In this document: positions 14,939 through 23,675 of the stretch, in pieces
Layout: each line of letters opens with the position of its first letter
Position numbering within the stretch: the stretch's first letter is position 1
Source of the DNA: Methylococcaceae bacterium
GTDB taxonomy: Bacteria > Pseudomonadota > Gammaproteobacteria > Methylococcales > Methylomonadaceae
Direction of reading: 5' to 3'
NCBI GenBank assembly: GCA_021647585.1
Contig: JAKIUK010000060.1
Coordinates: 1 to 24,217, forward strand
Length of the DNA: 24,217 nt
Notes under the pieces: model-generated
Seen by the model: the letters and a program-made list of their open reading frames with translations, nothing else
Told to the model about the DNA's origin: nothing
Database searches by the model: none
Position numbers and translations under genes: made by a program

Positions 14939-15024
14939 AGTAACATTGTTACGCTATATGGAGACATTGTTTAATGCATTTTTACCTAAATGCATATCAA
15001 ATGTGTCATAATAACCGGTTATTA
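14939..15024. promoter_or_regulatory. Three palindromes in the tgt-yajC gap
   Basis: The 230-bp gap holds GTAAC-ATT-GTTAC (about 14939-14951), ATGCATTT/AAATGCAT with a 6-nt loop (14974-14995) and a perfect 16-bp palindrome TAATAACCGGTTATTA (15009-15024). The last is 58 bp before yajC and is a good operator candidate. No clear -35/-10 pair was found. Confidence 0.45.
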
Positions 15025-15082
15025 AGAGCTATCAATTAGAATGGCTTTGAATAATTAATAACTATAATAACTGAGGATAACA

Positions 15083-15460
15083 ATGAGTTTTTTTATATCT
15101 GATGCAGCGGCTCAAGCTGCCCCAGCGGCGTCACAACCTGGTATTGAAGGATTGCTGTTTCCATTAGCGATATTAGTGTTTTTTTACTTTTTATTCATTC
15201 GCCCACAAGCAAAGCGCAGTAAAGAGCAAAAAGCGATGCTAAAAGCTTTAGCAAAAGGTGCAGAAGTTGTCACTAGTGGTGGGATCTTAGGTAAAGTTGC
15301 TGAAGTGGACGATAATTTTGTAAAGCTTGAAATTAATGAAAATTTGTTTATTCGAGTTCAGCGTCATGCTATAGCAAACATGATGCCGAAAGGAACTTAT
15401 AAAGCAGTGAATAAAAAATCGAATTCGAATTTGAGTTCAAAATCGAAATCAAAATCATAA
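15083..15460 (+). CDS. yajC: Sec translocon accessory protein YajC
   Basis: This 125-residue inner-membrane protein forms the SecDF-YajC complex that assists protein export through SecYEG. It has one membrane segment (about residues 23-41, LLFPLAILVFFYFLFIRPQ) followed by a cytoplasmic domain with the family patterns RSKEQKAML and GAEVVTSGGILGKV. The lysine- and serine-rich tail (from about 110) is not conserved in the family. The start codon follows a good GAGGATAACA ribosome-binding site. secD begins 70 bp downstream, so the genes are co-transcribed. Confidence 0.95.
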   Translation: MSFFISDAAAQAAPAASQPGIEGLLFPLAILVFFYFLFIRPQAKRSKEQKAMLKALAKGAEVVTSGGILGKVAEVDDNFVKLEINENLFIRVQRHAIANMMPKGTYKAVNKKSNSNLSSKSKSKS

Positions 15461-15529
15461 ATTTTATTTCTTGAAAAACTTAACAGAGCAAATTCTGTTG
15501 AGTTTTTGCGTTTAATTGTTGGAAAAAAA

Positions 15530-17377
15530 ATGCAAAACCATTTCCCCGTCTGGAAAAACTTTTTCATTCTGATCGTATTAGTCGTCGGAATTTTTTATGC
15601 ATTGCCAAATATTTATGGTAATGATCCATCAGTTCAGTTATCGTCATCGACATCGACTAAACTGGAGCAAACCAAGGCAGATGAAATTGAAGCCAGTCTT
15701 AAAAAGGCAGGTTTAACAGTAAAATCGCTTGAGTTTGAAGAGGGTAAGATCCTTGTTCGTTTTAATAATACGGATGACCAGTTAAAAGCCGCTGATTTAC
15801 TAAGAGACTCCTTCGGAAGAAATATGACAGTCGCCTTAAATCTGGCACCTGCTACTCCTGATTGGCTGCGTTCATTTGGTGCCAGTCCTATGTATTTAGG
15901 TCTGGATCTTCGTGGAGGTGTGCATTTTCTGTTGGAAGTAGATATGGAAGCTGCGATCAAACAAGCCGAAGATCGATATTATAATGACATTCGTGCAGGA
16001 CTCAGAACTGCAAAAATCAGATATCAGTTAGTTTCCAAAGAAAACGGTAGTATTAAGATAAAGCTAAAGTCAGCAGAATCAGTACCAGCAACGCTGGATC
16101 TTTTAGCTAAAGAATTTAGAGATCTCAAAGTTATTGAAACGGATGATCCTACTGAATTGATGGCAAAAATTTCCGAAAATGCGCAAAAAGAAATCAGAAA
16201 ATTTGCTTTAGCTCAGAATATGACTACTTTGCGTAACCGGGTCAACGAAATTGGCGTTGCTGAGCCAGTTATTCAGCAACAAGGTGATAATCGTATTGTT
16301 GTTCAGTTACCAGGCGTACAGGATACTACTCGTGCAAAAGAAATCCTCGGTACAACCGCTACTTTGGAATACCGCTTGGTTGATGTTCAGCATGATGTAC
16401 AAAAGGCTGTTGCAGGACGTGTACCGGTGGGGACTCGTTTGTACTACGAAAAAAATGGTCAGCCAATTTTACTCAAACGTAATGTTATCGTAACTGGGGA
16501 TCAGATTGTTGATGCTTCTTCAGGGATAGATCAAAATGGTTCAGCAGCCGTATTTATTACCTTGAATGGTATCGGTGCGAAAAAAATGGGCAAAATGACC
16601 CGTAAGAATATTGGAAAACCAATGGCTGTGGTGTTTATTGAGTATAAAACCGAAACACGTACAGTCAATGGTAAAAAAGTTCGACATAAAGAAAAAATAC
16701 AAAAAGTTATTAGTGTCGCTACTATTCGAGACATGTTTAGTAAAAGGTTTCAAACAACGGGTTTGGACAGTCCGCAGGAAGCGCGTAATCTTGCTTTGTT
16801 GCTAAGGGCTGGGGCACTCGCTGCACCTGTGGATATAATAGAAGAACGTACTGTAGGACCAAGCCTGGGTCAAGACAATATCGATAAGGGATTGATGTCT
16901 GTGGTTGTGGGTTTTGTCTTAGTACTGATATTTATGGCTGTGTATTATAAGACTTTTGGGTTGATCGCAAATGTCGCTCTAGCATTTAATCTGGTTATAA
17001 TTATCGCAATCTTATCTTTACTACAGGCAACGCTTACTTTACCTGGTATTGCGGGTATCGTATTAACGGTGGGAATGGCAGTTGATGCGAATGTACTTAT
17101 TTTTGAAAGGATTAAGGAAGAAATAAAAATAGGAAATACCCCGCAATCCAGTATTTTTACGGGTTACGAGAAAGCTTTTGTCACTATTTTAGATGCTAAC
17201 ATCACTACCTTACTGGTTGCTTTAGTATTGTTCGGTTTTGGTACAGGCCCGGTGAAAGGGTTTGCTGTGACACTATCTATAGGCATTTTGGTTTCCTTGT
17301 TTACTGCAATTTGGGGAACACGGATGATTGTTAACTGGATTTATGGTGGTCGCCATATTGAAAAGCTGTCTGTTTAA
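15530..17377 (+). CDS. secD: Protein translocase subunit SecD
   Basis: SecD uses the proton gradient to pull exported proteins across the inner membrane. The product is 615 residues from the ATG at 15530. That start is chosen because MQNHFPVWKNFFILIVLVVG aligns with SecD N-termini, whereas an in-frame TTG at 15506 would add eight unconserved residues. The first membrane helix (about 9-27) is followed by the large periplasmic P1 region, starting near LGLDLRGGVHFLLEVD (about 125-140). Five more helices from about residue 455 include the GMAVDANVLIFERIKEE motif, whose Asp takes part in proton movement. secF follows after 12 bp. Confidence 0.96.
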   Translation: MQNHFPVWKNFFILIVLVVGIFYALPNIYGNDPSVQLSSSTSTKLEQTKADEIEASLKKAGLTVKSLEFEEGKILVRFNNTDDQLKAADLLRDSFGRNMTVALNLAPATPDWLRSFGASPMYLGLDLRGGVHFLLEVDMEAAIKQAEDRYYNDIRAGLRTAKIRYQLVSKENGSIKIKLKSAESVPATLDLLAKEFRDLKVIETDDPTELMAKISENAQKEIRKFALAQNMTTLRNRVNEIGVAEPVIQQQGDNRIVVQLPGVQDTTRAKEILGTTATLEYRLVDVQHDVQKAVAGRVPVGTRLYYEKNGQPILLKRNVIVTGDQIVDASSGIDQNGSAAVFITLNGIGAKKMGKMTRKNIGKPMAVVFIEYKTETRTVNGKKVRHKEKIQKVISVATIRDMFSKRFQTTGLDSPQEARNLALLLRAGALAAPVDIIEERTVGPSLGQDNIDKGLMSVVVGFVLVLIFMAVYYKTFGLIANVALAFNLVIIIAILSLLQATLTLPGIAGIVLTVGMAVDANVLIFERIKEEIKIGNTPQSSIFTGYEKAFVTILDANITTLLVALVLFGFGTGPVKGFAVTLSIGILVSLFTAIWGTRMIVNWIYGGRHIEKLSV

Positions 17378-17389
17378 TTGGAAGAGAAG

Positions 17390-18316
17390 ATGTTTAAACA
17401 AGAAATAGATTTTTTAGGTAAACGTAAAATAGCCCTGATTTTTTCCAGCATTCTGATTATTTGCTCAATTGCTTCATTGGCGATTAGTGGATTAAAACTT
17501 GGTATTGATTTTACAGGCGGTACATTGGTTGAAGTGGGATATAAGCAATCAGCAGATTTATCTGTGTTACGAAAAGCATTGAGTGAATCAGGGTTTTCTG
17601 ATGCTACTGTGCAACATTTTGGTACCACTAAAGATGTACTCATACGGATAAAGCCCAGAGAGGGAGTTAGTAATTCTGAGTTAAGCACTCAAGTATTGAA
17701 TGCGGTTAATAAAGATATAGCTGAACCTGTTGATTTACGTCGTGTCGAATTTGTAGGTCCTCAGGTGGGCGATGAATTAGCAGAAGATGGGGGATTAGCA
17801 CTACTATATTCCATGTTCGGCATCCTGATTTATGTAGCCTGGCGATTTGAATATAAATTTTCTTTGGGTTCAGTGGCAGCGTTATTTCATGACGTTATTA
17901 TTACCTTGGGCTTTTTTTCTATTTTGCAGATGGAATTTGATTTAACTGTATTGGCCGCTGTTCTGGCTGTTATTGGTTATTCTTTAAACGACACTATAGT
18001 CGTCTATGATCGGATAAGAGAAAATTTCAGAACTTTAAGAAAAGATTCATCAGAAAAGATTATGAATACTTCACTTAATCAAACCTTAAGTAGAACATTA
18101 ATGACATCAATTACTACAGCCTTAGTGTTAATTGCCTTAGCAGTGCTTGGTGGTGAGATTATCCATAATTTTGCGATCGCTCTTTTAATTGGAGTGGGTA
18201 TTGGTACTTATTCCTCCATTTATGTAGCAAGTCCTATCGTATTAGCCTTGGGTGTTACTAAAGAAGATTTAATGTTGCCGGTCAAAGAAGGCGAAGAAAT
18301 AGATGGTATGCCTTAA
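17390..18316 (+). CDS. secF: Protein translocase subunit SecF
   Basis: This 308-residue partner of SecD has six membrane helices. GIDFTGGTLVEV (about 39-50) opens the small periplasmic domain. VIGYSLNDTIVVYDRIREN holds the conserved Asp residues of transmembrane helix 4, and LIGVGIGTYSSIYVASPIV the last helix. The ATG at 17390 is chosen over an in-frame TTG at 17378. It has a well-placed GGAAGAG ribosome-binding site and gives the usual FKQEIDFLGKRK start. It is the last gene of the tgt-yajC-secD-secF block; a 370-bp gap follows. Confidence 0.95.
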   Translation: MFKQEIDFLGKRKIALIFSSILIICSIASLAISGLKLGIDFTGGTLVEVGYKQSADLSVLRKALSESGFSDATVQHFGTTKDVLIRIKPREGVSNSELSTQVLNAVNKDIAEPVDLRRVEFVGPQVGDELAEDGGLALLYSMFGILIYVAWRFEYKFSLGSVAALFHDVIITLGFFSILQMEFDLTVLAAVLAVIGYSLNDTIVVYDRIRENFRTLRKDSSEKIMNTSLNQTLSRTLMTSITTALVLIALAVLGGEIIHNFAIALLIGVGIGTYSSIYVASPIVLALGVTKEDLMLPVKEGEEIDGMP

Positions 18317-18686
18317 GAGCAGACTAAAGGTGCAAGATAAGAGAAAAAACAGTAACTACTCAGTGTAATAGGGTATTCCGAGTGTAAGTAAAAATCTTGT
18401 GGTCTGAGGCCTTATGTTGATGGTTAAGATTTCTCGGGAAATAGCGCCTCGGTAACTGCTCCTGCGTTACTCTACTACATACCGTCCATGGCATTAGGCA
18501 TTGCCCTACCTTCTGAGTAAATCTCACGGAAGTAGTGAATGCAGATATATTGCAGGAGCAATATATCTGTCCATGTTGTCGTACCTCTGGTCGAAATGAT
18601 AGAAAAATCAATAGCTTTTAAAAAACTGAGTTACAAAAAACAAAAGAATAAATAATTTTTATACAATAACTGGAGTTTTAAAGAAA
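18317..18686. other. secF-ndk gap; hairpin-bearing, no gene seen
   Basis: About 370 bp without a credible gene. The clearest structure is a perfect 12-bp hairpin, listed separately. GTCCATG occurs twice (around 18483 and 18568), flanking part of the region, and base composition is less AT-rich than nearby gaps. It may be a dispersed repeat, but that cannot be shown from one copy. The ndk start follows GGAG (about 18672). Confidence 0.4.
18542..18569. repeat. Perfect 12-bp hairpin between secF and ndk
   Basis: CAGATATATTGC (18542-18553) and GCAATATATCTG (18558-18569) are exact reverse complements around the loop AGGA. No T tract follows, so it is not a standard terminator. A transcript-stabilising or repeat-element hairpin is possible. 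Confidence 0.85.
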
Positions 18687-19118
18687 ATGGCAATAGAACG
18701 TACTTTTTCAATAATCAAACCTGATGCAGTTGCAAAAAATGTAATCGGTGAAATCGTAAGTCGTTTTGAAAAAAATGGATTAAAAATTGTAGCATCAAAA
18801 ATGATGCAACTTTCACAAGGAAAAGCTGAAGGATTTTATGCTGAACATAAGGAGCGTCCTTTCTTTAATGATTTAGTTGCTTTTATGATATCAGGTCCAG
18901 TAGTCGTGCAGGTTTTGGAAGGTGAAGGTGCAGTGTTAAAAAACCGTGATCTGATGGGGGCAACTAATCCTAAAGAAGCCGATGCTGGAACTATTCGAGC
19001 AGATTTTGCTGAAAGTATTGATGAAAATGCGGTTCATGGCTCAGATGCAACTGAATCAGCAGCTAGAGAAATTTCATATTTCTTTTCAAATGACGAACTT
19101 TGTGACCGCATCCGCTAG
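18687..19118 (+). CDS. ndk: Nucleoside diphosphate kinase
   Basis: This 143-residue cytosolic enzyme transfers the gamma-phosphate of ATP to nucleoside diphosphates through a phospho-histidine. TFSIIKPDAV opens the fold, and NAVHGSDATESAAREI has the catalytic His117 in the family signature. Length is normal for bacteria. The end of the gene overlaps the start of rlmN by 29 bp in another frame, so the two are probably translated in a coupled manner. It heads the ndk-rlmN-pilF-hisS-yfgM-bamB block. Confidence 0.97.
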   Translation: MAIERTFSIIKPDAVAKNVIGEIVSRFEKNGLKIVASKMMQLSQGKAEGFYAEHKERPFFNDLVAFMISGPVVVQVLEGEGAVLKNRDLMGATNPKEADAGTIRADFAESIDENAVHGSDATESAAREISYFFSNDELCDRIR

Positions 19119-20205
19119 ATCAAATTTAGTCAATTTACTGGATTTTGACAGAAAAGGTCTTGCAGCCTTTTTTGTCGAAATGGGTGAAAAACCGTTTCGA
19201 GCAACGCAGTTGCTAAAATGGATTTATCAGGAAGATGTTACCGACTTTGAACAGATGACAAATCTGAGTAAGTCCTTGCGTGCTTATTTACAAGAACATT
19301 GTACGATTACTGCTCCGGAAATGCTTGTTGAACAAGTCGCAAGTGACGGCACCAGGAAGTGGGCAATTGAAATGAGTGGTGGTAACCGTGTGGAAACTGT
19401 GTTTATTCCTGAGGAAAAACGTGGAACTTTATGTGTATCTTCTCAGATCGGTTGCGCTTTAGCGTGTACTTTTTGCTCTACTGCAAAACAAGGCTTTAAC
19501 AGAAACCTATCTGTATCAGAAATTATTGGACAACTTTATGTTGCTCAACAGCGGTTAGGGCCGGAAAAAAGAATTACCAATGTTGTCATGATGGGCATGG
19601 GAGAACCCTTGCTTAACTTTGATAACGTGGTTGCTGCGATGAATTTGATGATGGATGATTTTACTTTTGGCTTATCCAAACGTCGGGTTACAGTGAGTAC
19701 ATCGGGTATCGTACCGGCAATGTATAGACTGAACCAAGTCTGTGATGTCAGTATGGCGGTTTCATTACATGCAGCAAATGATGAGTTACGTAATGAACTG
19801 GTACCGATAAATCAAAAATATCCTTTATCTGAACTAATGTCTGCCTGTAGGGAATACGCGAAACAAGGACCCAGGAAATACATTACTTTTGAATACGTTA
19901 TGCTGGATGGTATTAATGATTCTATTCAGGATGCAAGATTATTGACCCGGTTATTAAAAAAAGTACCTTCAAAAATAAATCTTATTCCGTTTAACCCGTT
20001 TCCTAATTCAGCTTATCAGTGTTCATCTGCTGAAACAATTGCTCGCTTTAAAGATGTTTTGCATCAAGCCGGCATAGTCACTACGATTCGCAAAACACGA
20101 GGCGATGATATAGATGCTGCTTGCGGTCAGTTGGTTGGTAAAGTTAAAGACAAAAGCCGTAGACATTTAAAATTACAAGCAATGGGTTCATCACATGTTG
20201 GATAA
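19090..20205 (+). CDS. rlmN: 23S rRNA/tRNA adenine-C2 methyltransferase RlmN
   Basis: This 371-residue radical-SAM enzyme methylates C2 of adenine 2503 in 23S rRNA and of adenine 37 in some tRNAs. The iron-sulfur cluster motif is GCALACTFCSTAK with Cys122, Cys126 and Cys129. The second catalytic Cys is in DDIDAACGQL near the C-terminus. GMGEPLLNFDNV is the SAM-binding GEP region. The start at 19090 (MTNFVTASARSNLVNLLDFD) is chosen because the frame further upstream is ndk antiframe sequence without family similarity. It overlaps ndk by 29 bp and pilF follows at once. Confidence 0.95.
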   Translation: MTNFVTASARSNLVNLLDFDRKGLAAFFVEMGEKPFRATQLLKWIYQEDVTDFEQMTNLSKSLRAYLQEHCTITAPEMLVEQVASDGTRKWAIEMSGGNRVETVFIPEEKRGTLCVSSQIGCALACTFCSTAKQGFNRNLSVSEIIGQLYVAQQRLGPEKRITNVVMMGMGEPLLNFDNVVAAMNLMMDDFTFGLSKRRVTVSTSGIVPAMYRLNQVCDVSMAVSLHAANDELRNELVPINQKYPLSELMSACREYAKQGPRKYITFEYVMLDGINDSIQDARLLTRLLKKVPSKINLIPFNPFPNSAYQCSSAETIARFKDVLHQAGIVTTIRKTRGDDIDAACGQLVGKVKDKSRRHLKLQAMGSSHVG

Positions 20206-20209
20206 AACC

Positions 20210-20959
20210 ATGAGTAAGCGGCTATTAGTTATCATTATATGTTTTTTTATTAATGCCTGTGCAACTAGCAATGGTTCAACGGGTTATAATTCCAAAGAAA
20301 AACAGGCAGAGGTGAATTTACAATTAGGTGTACGTTACCTGGAAATGGGAAAGTTAAAAACGGCAAAGGAAAAGCTGGGTAATGCTTTAAATTTTGATTC
20401 GAATAATGCAGAAATATACAATGCCTTAGGGGTATTAAATGAACGATTGAAAAAGTATGATGTAGCCAAAGAACACTATAAGCAGGCAATAAGCAGAGAT
20501 ACCGATAATCCAAGCATAAAAAATAACTACGGCCGGTTTTTATGTGATAGAGGTGATTATGAAGCAGGGGAATTGCTTTTGAAACAGGCATTGGCTATGC
20601 CGCTTAATAACAGAAAATGGTTTGCATTTACAAATATAGGTCTTTGCGAAATGAGACAGGGTCAACAACAACTGGCCGAAAGTTATTTCAGACAAGCTTT
20701 GCAGGAAAATCGCAGTTATTCACCCGCTCTATTTGAGATGCAAAAAATTAGTTATCGCGTGGGTAATTATATGTCGGCCAGGGCATTTTTAGAACGCTAT
20801 CTTGCAGTTGCCAATCATACGGCAGAAACATTATGGTTTGCTGTACAAACAGAAAGAGTGTTAGGGAATAAAGAATTATCGGAAGAATACCGTGAAAAAT
20901 TGTTAAATCAGTTTCCTGCGTCGAAACAGGCGCAGCAATTAAGAACGTCAATAAGATAA
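20210..20959 (+). CDS. pilF: Type IV pilus biogenesis lipoprotein PilF/PilW
   Basis: This roughly 250-residue TPR lipoprotein is needed for outer-membrane assembly and stability of the PilQ secretin pore. The signal peptide MSKRLLVIIICFFINAC ends in a lipobox with Cys17. About six tetratricopeptide repeats follow (for example QLGVRYLEMGKLKTAKEKL, YNALGVLNERLKKYDVA and NNYGRFLCDRGDYEAGEL). The ATG at 20210 gives a proper signal peptide; an earlier in-frame ATG at 20195 would overlap rlmN and add five residues. Its place directly after rlmN is standard. hisS begins 71 bp after it without rodZ or ispG in between. Confidence 0.9.
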   Translation: MSKRLLVIIICFFINACATSNGSTGYNSKEKQAEVNLQLGVRYLEMGKLKTAKEKLGNALNFDSNNAEIYNALGVLNERLKKYDVAKEHYKQAISRDTDNPSIKNNYGRFLCDRGDYEAGELLLKQALAMPLNNRKWFAFTNIGLCEMRQGQQQLAESYFRQALQENRSYSPALFEMQKISYRVGNYMSARAFLERYLAVANHTAETLWFAVQTERVLGNKELSEEYREKLLNQFPASKQAQQLRTSIR

Positions 20960-21030
20960 TACGTAATGAGTAAAGGCTCATGCTTCTGTTTGAATAAATT
21001 GAAAAATTGATAAATAGATTAAATATATAA

Positions 21031-22302
21031 ATGGCAAAGAATAATCAGTCCGTTCAGGCTATTCGTGGAATGCACGATATACTTCCTGAACAATCCCCTC
21101 GTTGGCAATATGCCGAAAAAATAATAACAGAAGTACTGTCAAGCTACTGTTATAAGGAAATTCGGCTTCCTATTGTGGAAAAAACAGAGTTGTTTAAACG
21201 CTCTATTGGTGAGGTGACGGATATAGTTGAAAAGGAAATGTACACCTTTGATGACCGTAATAATGACTCACTTACATTGAGACCGGAAGGAACAGCAGGG
21301 TGTCTAAGAGCGTGTCTAGAACATGGTTTATTGTATAATCAGGTCCACAGGCTTTGGTATTATGGTCCTATGTTCCGACATGAACGACCGCAAAAAGGAC
21401 GCTATCGCCAATTCTATCAACTCGGTTTAGAAACCTATGGCATGCCTGGGCCAGATATTGATGCCGAAGTCATCTTGCTAACTGATCGAATGTGGAATAA
21501 GCTGGGAATTAGAGACAAGGTAAAGCTGGAATTAAACACACTAGGAACCACAGCAGAAAGATTAGTTTACAGGGAAAAACTGGTTAACTACTTTAAGCAG
21601 CACCTTGATATACTGGATGATGATAGTTTACGCAGACTGGAAACCAATCCATTAAGAATTCTTGATAGCAAAAATAAGGATATGCAGCAATTGATCCAGA
21701 ATGCACCTGAACTGATGGCGTATTTAGGTGAAGATAGTCGAAAGCATTTTGAACTGTTGGTTCAAACACTGGATGATCTAGGTATAGAATATACTTTAAA
21801 CAACAGGCTGGTTCGAGGGCTGGATTATTATGGAAAAACTGTGTTTGAATGGGTCACTGAAGATCTGGGTGCACAAGGTACAATTTGTGCGGGTGGGCGA
21901 TATGATGGATTAATTGAGCAGTTAGGCGGAAAAGCTAATTATGCTATTGGTTTTGCTATGGGAATGGAAAGATTGCTATTACTGATGGAACAGTTGGACA
22001 ATGTACCGATTGAGCAAGGTGTTGATGTTTATATGATTCGTGTGGGGACTGAAGCAGAAAAAGAAGGTATGCGTCTGGCTGAAAAGCTTAGAAATGAAGT
22101 TCCGGGATTGAAACTGCAAGTTAACTGCAGTGGTGGCAGTTATAAAAGCCAGTTTAAAAAAGCCGATAAAAGCGGCGCTGAATTTGCACTTATTTTAGGC
22201 GAAGATGAAGTGAGTCGAGGTGAGGTGAGTGTAAAACCGCTAAGAACTGATCAGGACCAAACGAATATGACACAAAACGAAGTTATAGAGCTATTATTAT
22301 AA
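21031..22302 (+). CDS. hisS: Histidyl-tRNA synthetase
   Basis: This 423-residue class II synthetase charges tRNA-His. It opens with AIRGMHDILPE. Motif 2 is YYGPMFRHERPQKGRYRQFYQLGLE (written here in part: FRHERPQKGRYRQF). The histidine-binding box is LVRGLDYYGKTVFEW, and motif 3 falls in AIGFAMGMERLL. The C-terminal anticodon-binding domain begins about residue 330. Length and start fit the bacterial family. It is followed by yfgM after 82 bp. Confidence 0.97.
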   Translation: MAKNNQSVQAIRGMHDILPEQSPRWQYAEKIITEVLSSYCYKEIRLPIVEKTELFKRSIGEVTDIVEKEMYTFDDRNNDSLTLRPEGTAGCLRACLEHGLLYNQVHRLWYYGPMFRHERPQKGRYRQFYQLGLETYGMPGPDIDAEVILLTDRMWNKLGIRDKVKLELNTLGTTAERLVYREKLVNYFKQHLDILDDDSLRRLETNPLRILDSKNKDMQQLIQNAPELMAYLGEDSRKHFELLVQTLDDLGIEYTLNNRLVRGLDYYGKTVFEWVTEDLGAQGTICAGGRYDGLIEQLGGKANYAIGFAMGMERLLLLMEQLDNVPIEQGVDVYMIRVGTEAEKEGMRLAEKLRNEVPGLKLQVNCSGGSYKSQFKKADKSGAEFALILGEDEVSRGEVSVKPLRTDQDQTNMTQNEVIELLL

Positions 22303-22384
22303 TCGTCTTAATCTTATTTCATCTATTGGGACTGACTGCTGGATGAAAATAAGGATATTTTTTAAAAAAAACTAGAGAATAAAC

Positions 22385-23044
22385 GTGGAAATTTACGATT
22401 CAGAAGAAGAACAGGTTGCGGCAATAAAAAGATGGTGGAAAGAAAATGGGACTTCAATGATAGTAGGTCTTATTGTCGGTGGGATGATAATTGGAGGTTG
22501 GAAATTGTGGCAAAGCAATACCCAGGATAAAGCTAATCAAGCTTCGGCGTTATATGGACAGCTGTTGCAAAGCGTCAATACTGAAAAAACTGAATCTATT
22601 CAAAAAATAAGCGAGCGCATAATAGCTCAATACGGTTCAACGGCTTATGCAAGCTATGCTGCACTTATACTTGCCAAAATAAAAGTTCAGCAAGGTGATT
22701 TGGACGCAGCAATCAGCATACTAAAAAAACAGATGCATGAAGCAGATTCGGCAGAATTAAAAAATATATCCAGAATTCGTATGATCAAATTAATGCAGGC
22801 CAAGGGTGAGAACGAAATGGGGTTGCAATTAATAGCAGAAGCGGATCAATCCGGCGCTCAAGGTTTTGCAGCAACTTATGATGAATTGAAGGGAGATCTT
22901 TATGTTGCGCTAGATAGGTTGGGTGAAGCGCGCACAGCCTATGAAAGTGCTTTAAGAGCGGGGCAACAGTCACCCTTGTTACAATTTAAACTTGATGATA
23001 TAACACCGGCTGAAATTATCGAAAATAAAAATGATGAAGGATAG
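22385..23044 (+). CDS. yfgM: YfgM family ancillary translocon protein
   Basis: This 219-residue inner-membrane protein has a short cytoplasmic N-terminus (IYDSEEEQVAAIKRWWKENG), one membrane helix (about residues 24-42) and a periplasmic TPR-like domain. In E. coli YfgM associates with SecYEG and PpiD and helps hand proteins to periplasmic chaperones. Translation starts at GTG (22385), the only start that keeps the conserved EEEQV..IK.WW beginning. The ribosome-binding site is weak (AGAGAAT). The hisS-yfgM-bamB order is the usual one, but here bamB is 893 bp away. Confidence 0.9.
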   Translation: MEIYDSEEEQVAAIKRWWKENGTSMIVGLIVGGMIIGGWKLWQSNTQDKANQASALYGQLLQSVNTEKTESIQKISERIIAQYGSTAYASYAALILAKIKVQQGDLDAAISILKKQMHEADSAELKNISRIRMIKLMQAKGENEMGLQLIAEADQSGAQGFAATYDELKGDLYVALDRLGEARTAYESALRAGQQSPLLQFKLDDITPAEIIENKNDEG

Positions 23045-23081
23045 CCTGCCAGTTAATGTTTATATTACTGCTAGTCGTCCT

Positions 23082-23335
23082 TCAATGTTGTATTGACGGA
23101 CAAAAGCATGTATACACTATAGGTAACTTTGTTTTGTCAGACCACCTTAGCCCTCTCCAAAGGGAGAGGGTTGGGTGAGGGAAAAATAAAAGCATGCAAA
23201 TTCATTTTTATTTTATTTTATCTTGTGGTTCAGTTAGGTAAGTTTTAAAAAAAGAATTGTTTGATTTCTCCCCACCCAATCCTCCCCAGCAGGGGAGGGC
23301 TTTTAACAAACTACAACCCATCAATTCAACATTGA
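23082..23335. repeat. 254-bp unit with near-identical inverted ends enclosing two REP-like hairpins
   Basis: TCAATGTTGTATTGACGG (23082-23099) and, on the minus strand, TCAATGTTGAATTGATGG (23335-23318) match at 16 of 18 positions. Between them lie two opposite-orientation hairpins with the same tail. CCCTCTCC-AAAG-GGAGAGGG followed by TTGGGTGAGGG runs 23151-23181. Its mirror, TCCCCACCCAAT followed by CCTCCCC-AGCA-GGGGAGG, runs 23269-23298. No target duplication was found. Confidence 0.65.
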
Positions 23336-23384
23336 TAGAATACCAGTACATCGTCCATATTATTTTGACAGGTATATTTTGTAG

Positions 23385-23402
23385 AGCGGACTTTAGTCCG
23401 CT
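23385..23402. repeat. AGCGGACT/AGTCCGCT hairpin
   Basis: AGCGGACT (23385-23392) and AGTCCGCT (23395-23402) form an 8-bp stem over a TT loop (in practice a 6-bp stem with a larger loop). The compact GC-rich palindrome in AT-rich surroundings is typical of dispersed intergenic repeats. Confidence 0.6.
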
Positions 23403-23675
23403 ATGACTGGCAATGGGGAGCGCCTTTGTTGAATGTTGCGGATCGAAGTTTACTCTTCGGTACCTGTTTATATAATAGGAACGGTGTATTAATGGTTTCT
23501 TAATAAAGGTTTAAATCATATATGGCTATGAGCATAATCAGGTTGCTTGAACTCTACCCTTGCTGTCAACAGTGTTGAAAACGGAGTAAAAACAACTTGT
23601 AACTTGCGTTGTTTATAGTATAAAAAATTATATGTATAGTATGGTTTTATCCTAGAATAATCAGTTGAACATTGA

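Noticed and set aside
15506..15529. TTG start for SecD
   Set aside because: It adds eight residues without family similarity; the ATG at 15530 aligns with known SecD starts.
17378..17389. TTG start for SecF
   Set aside because: The ATG at 17390 has the better ribosome-binding site and gives the usual N-terminus.
18542..18569. Rho-independent terminator for secF
   Set aside because: The hairpin is perfect but is not followed by a T tract and is 226 bp past secF.
18982..19089. Earlier start for RlmN inside ndk
   Set aside because: This part of the frame is an out-of-frame reading of ndk with no similarity to RlmN.
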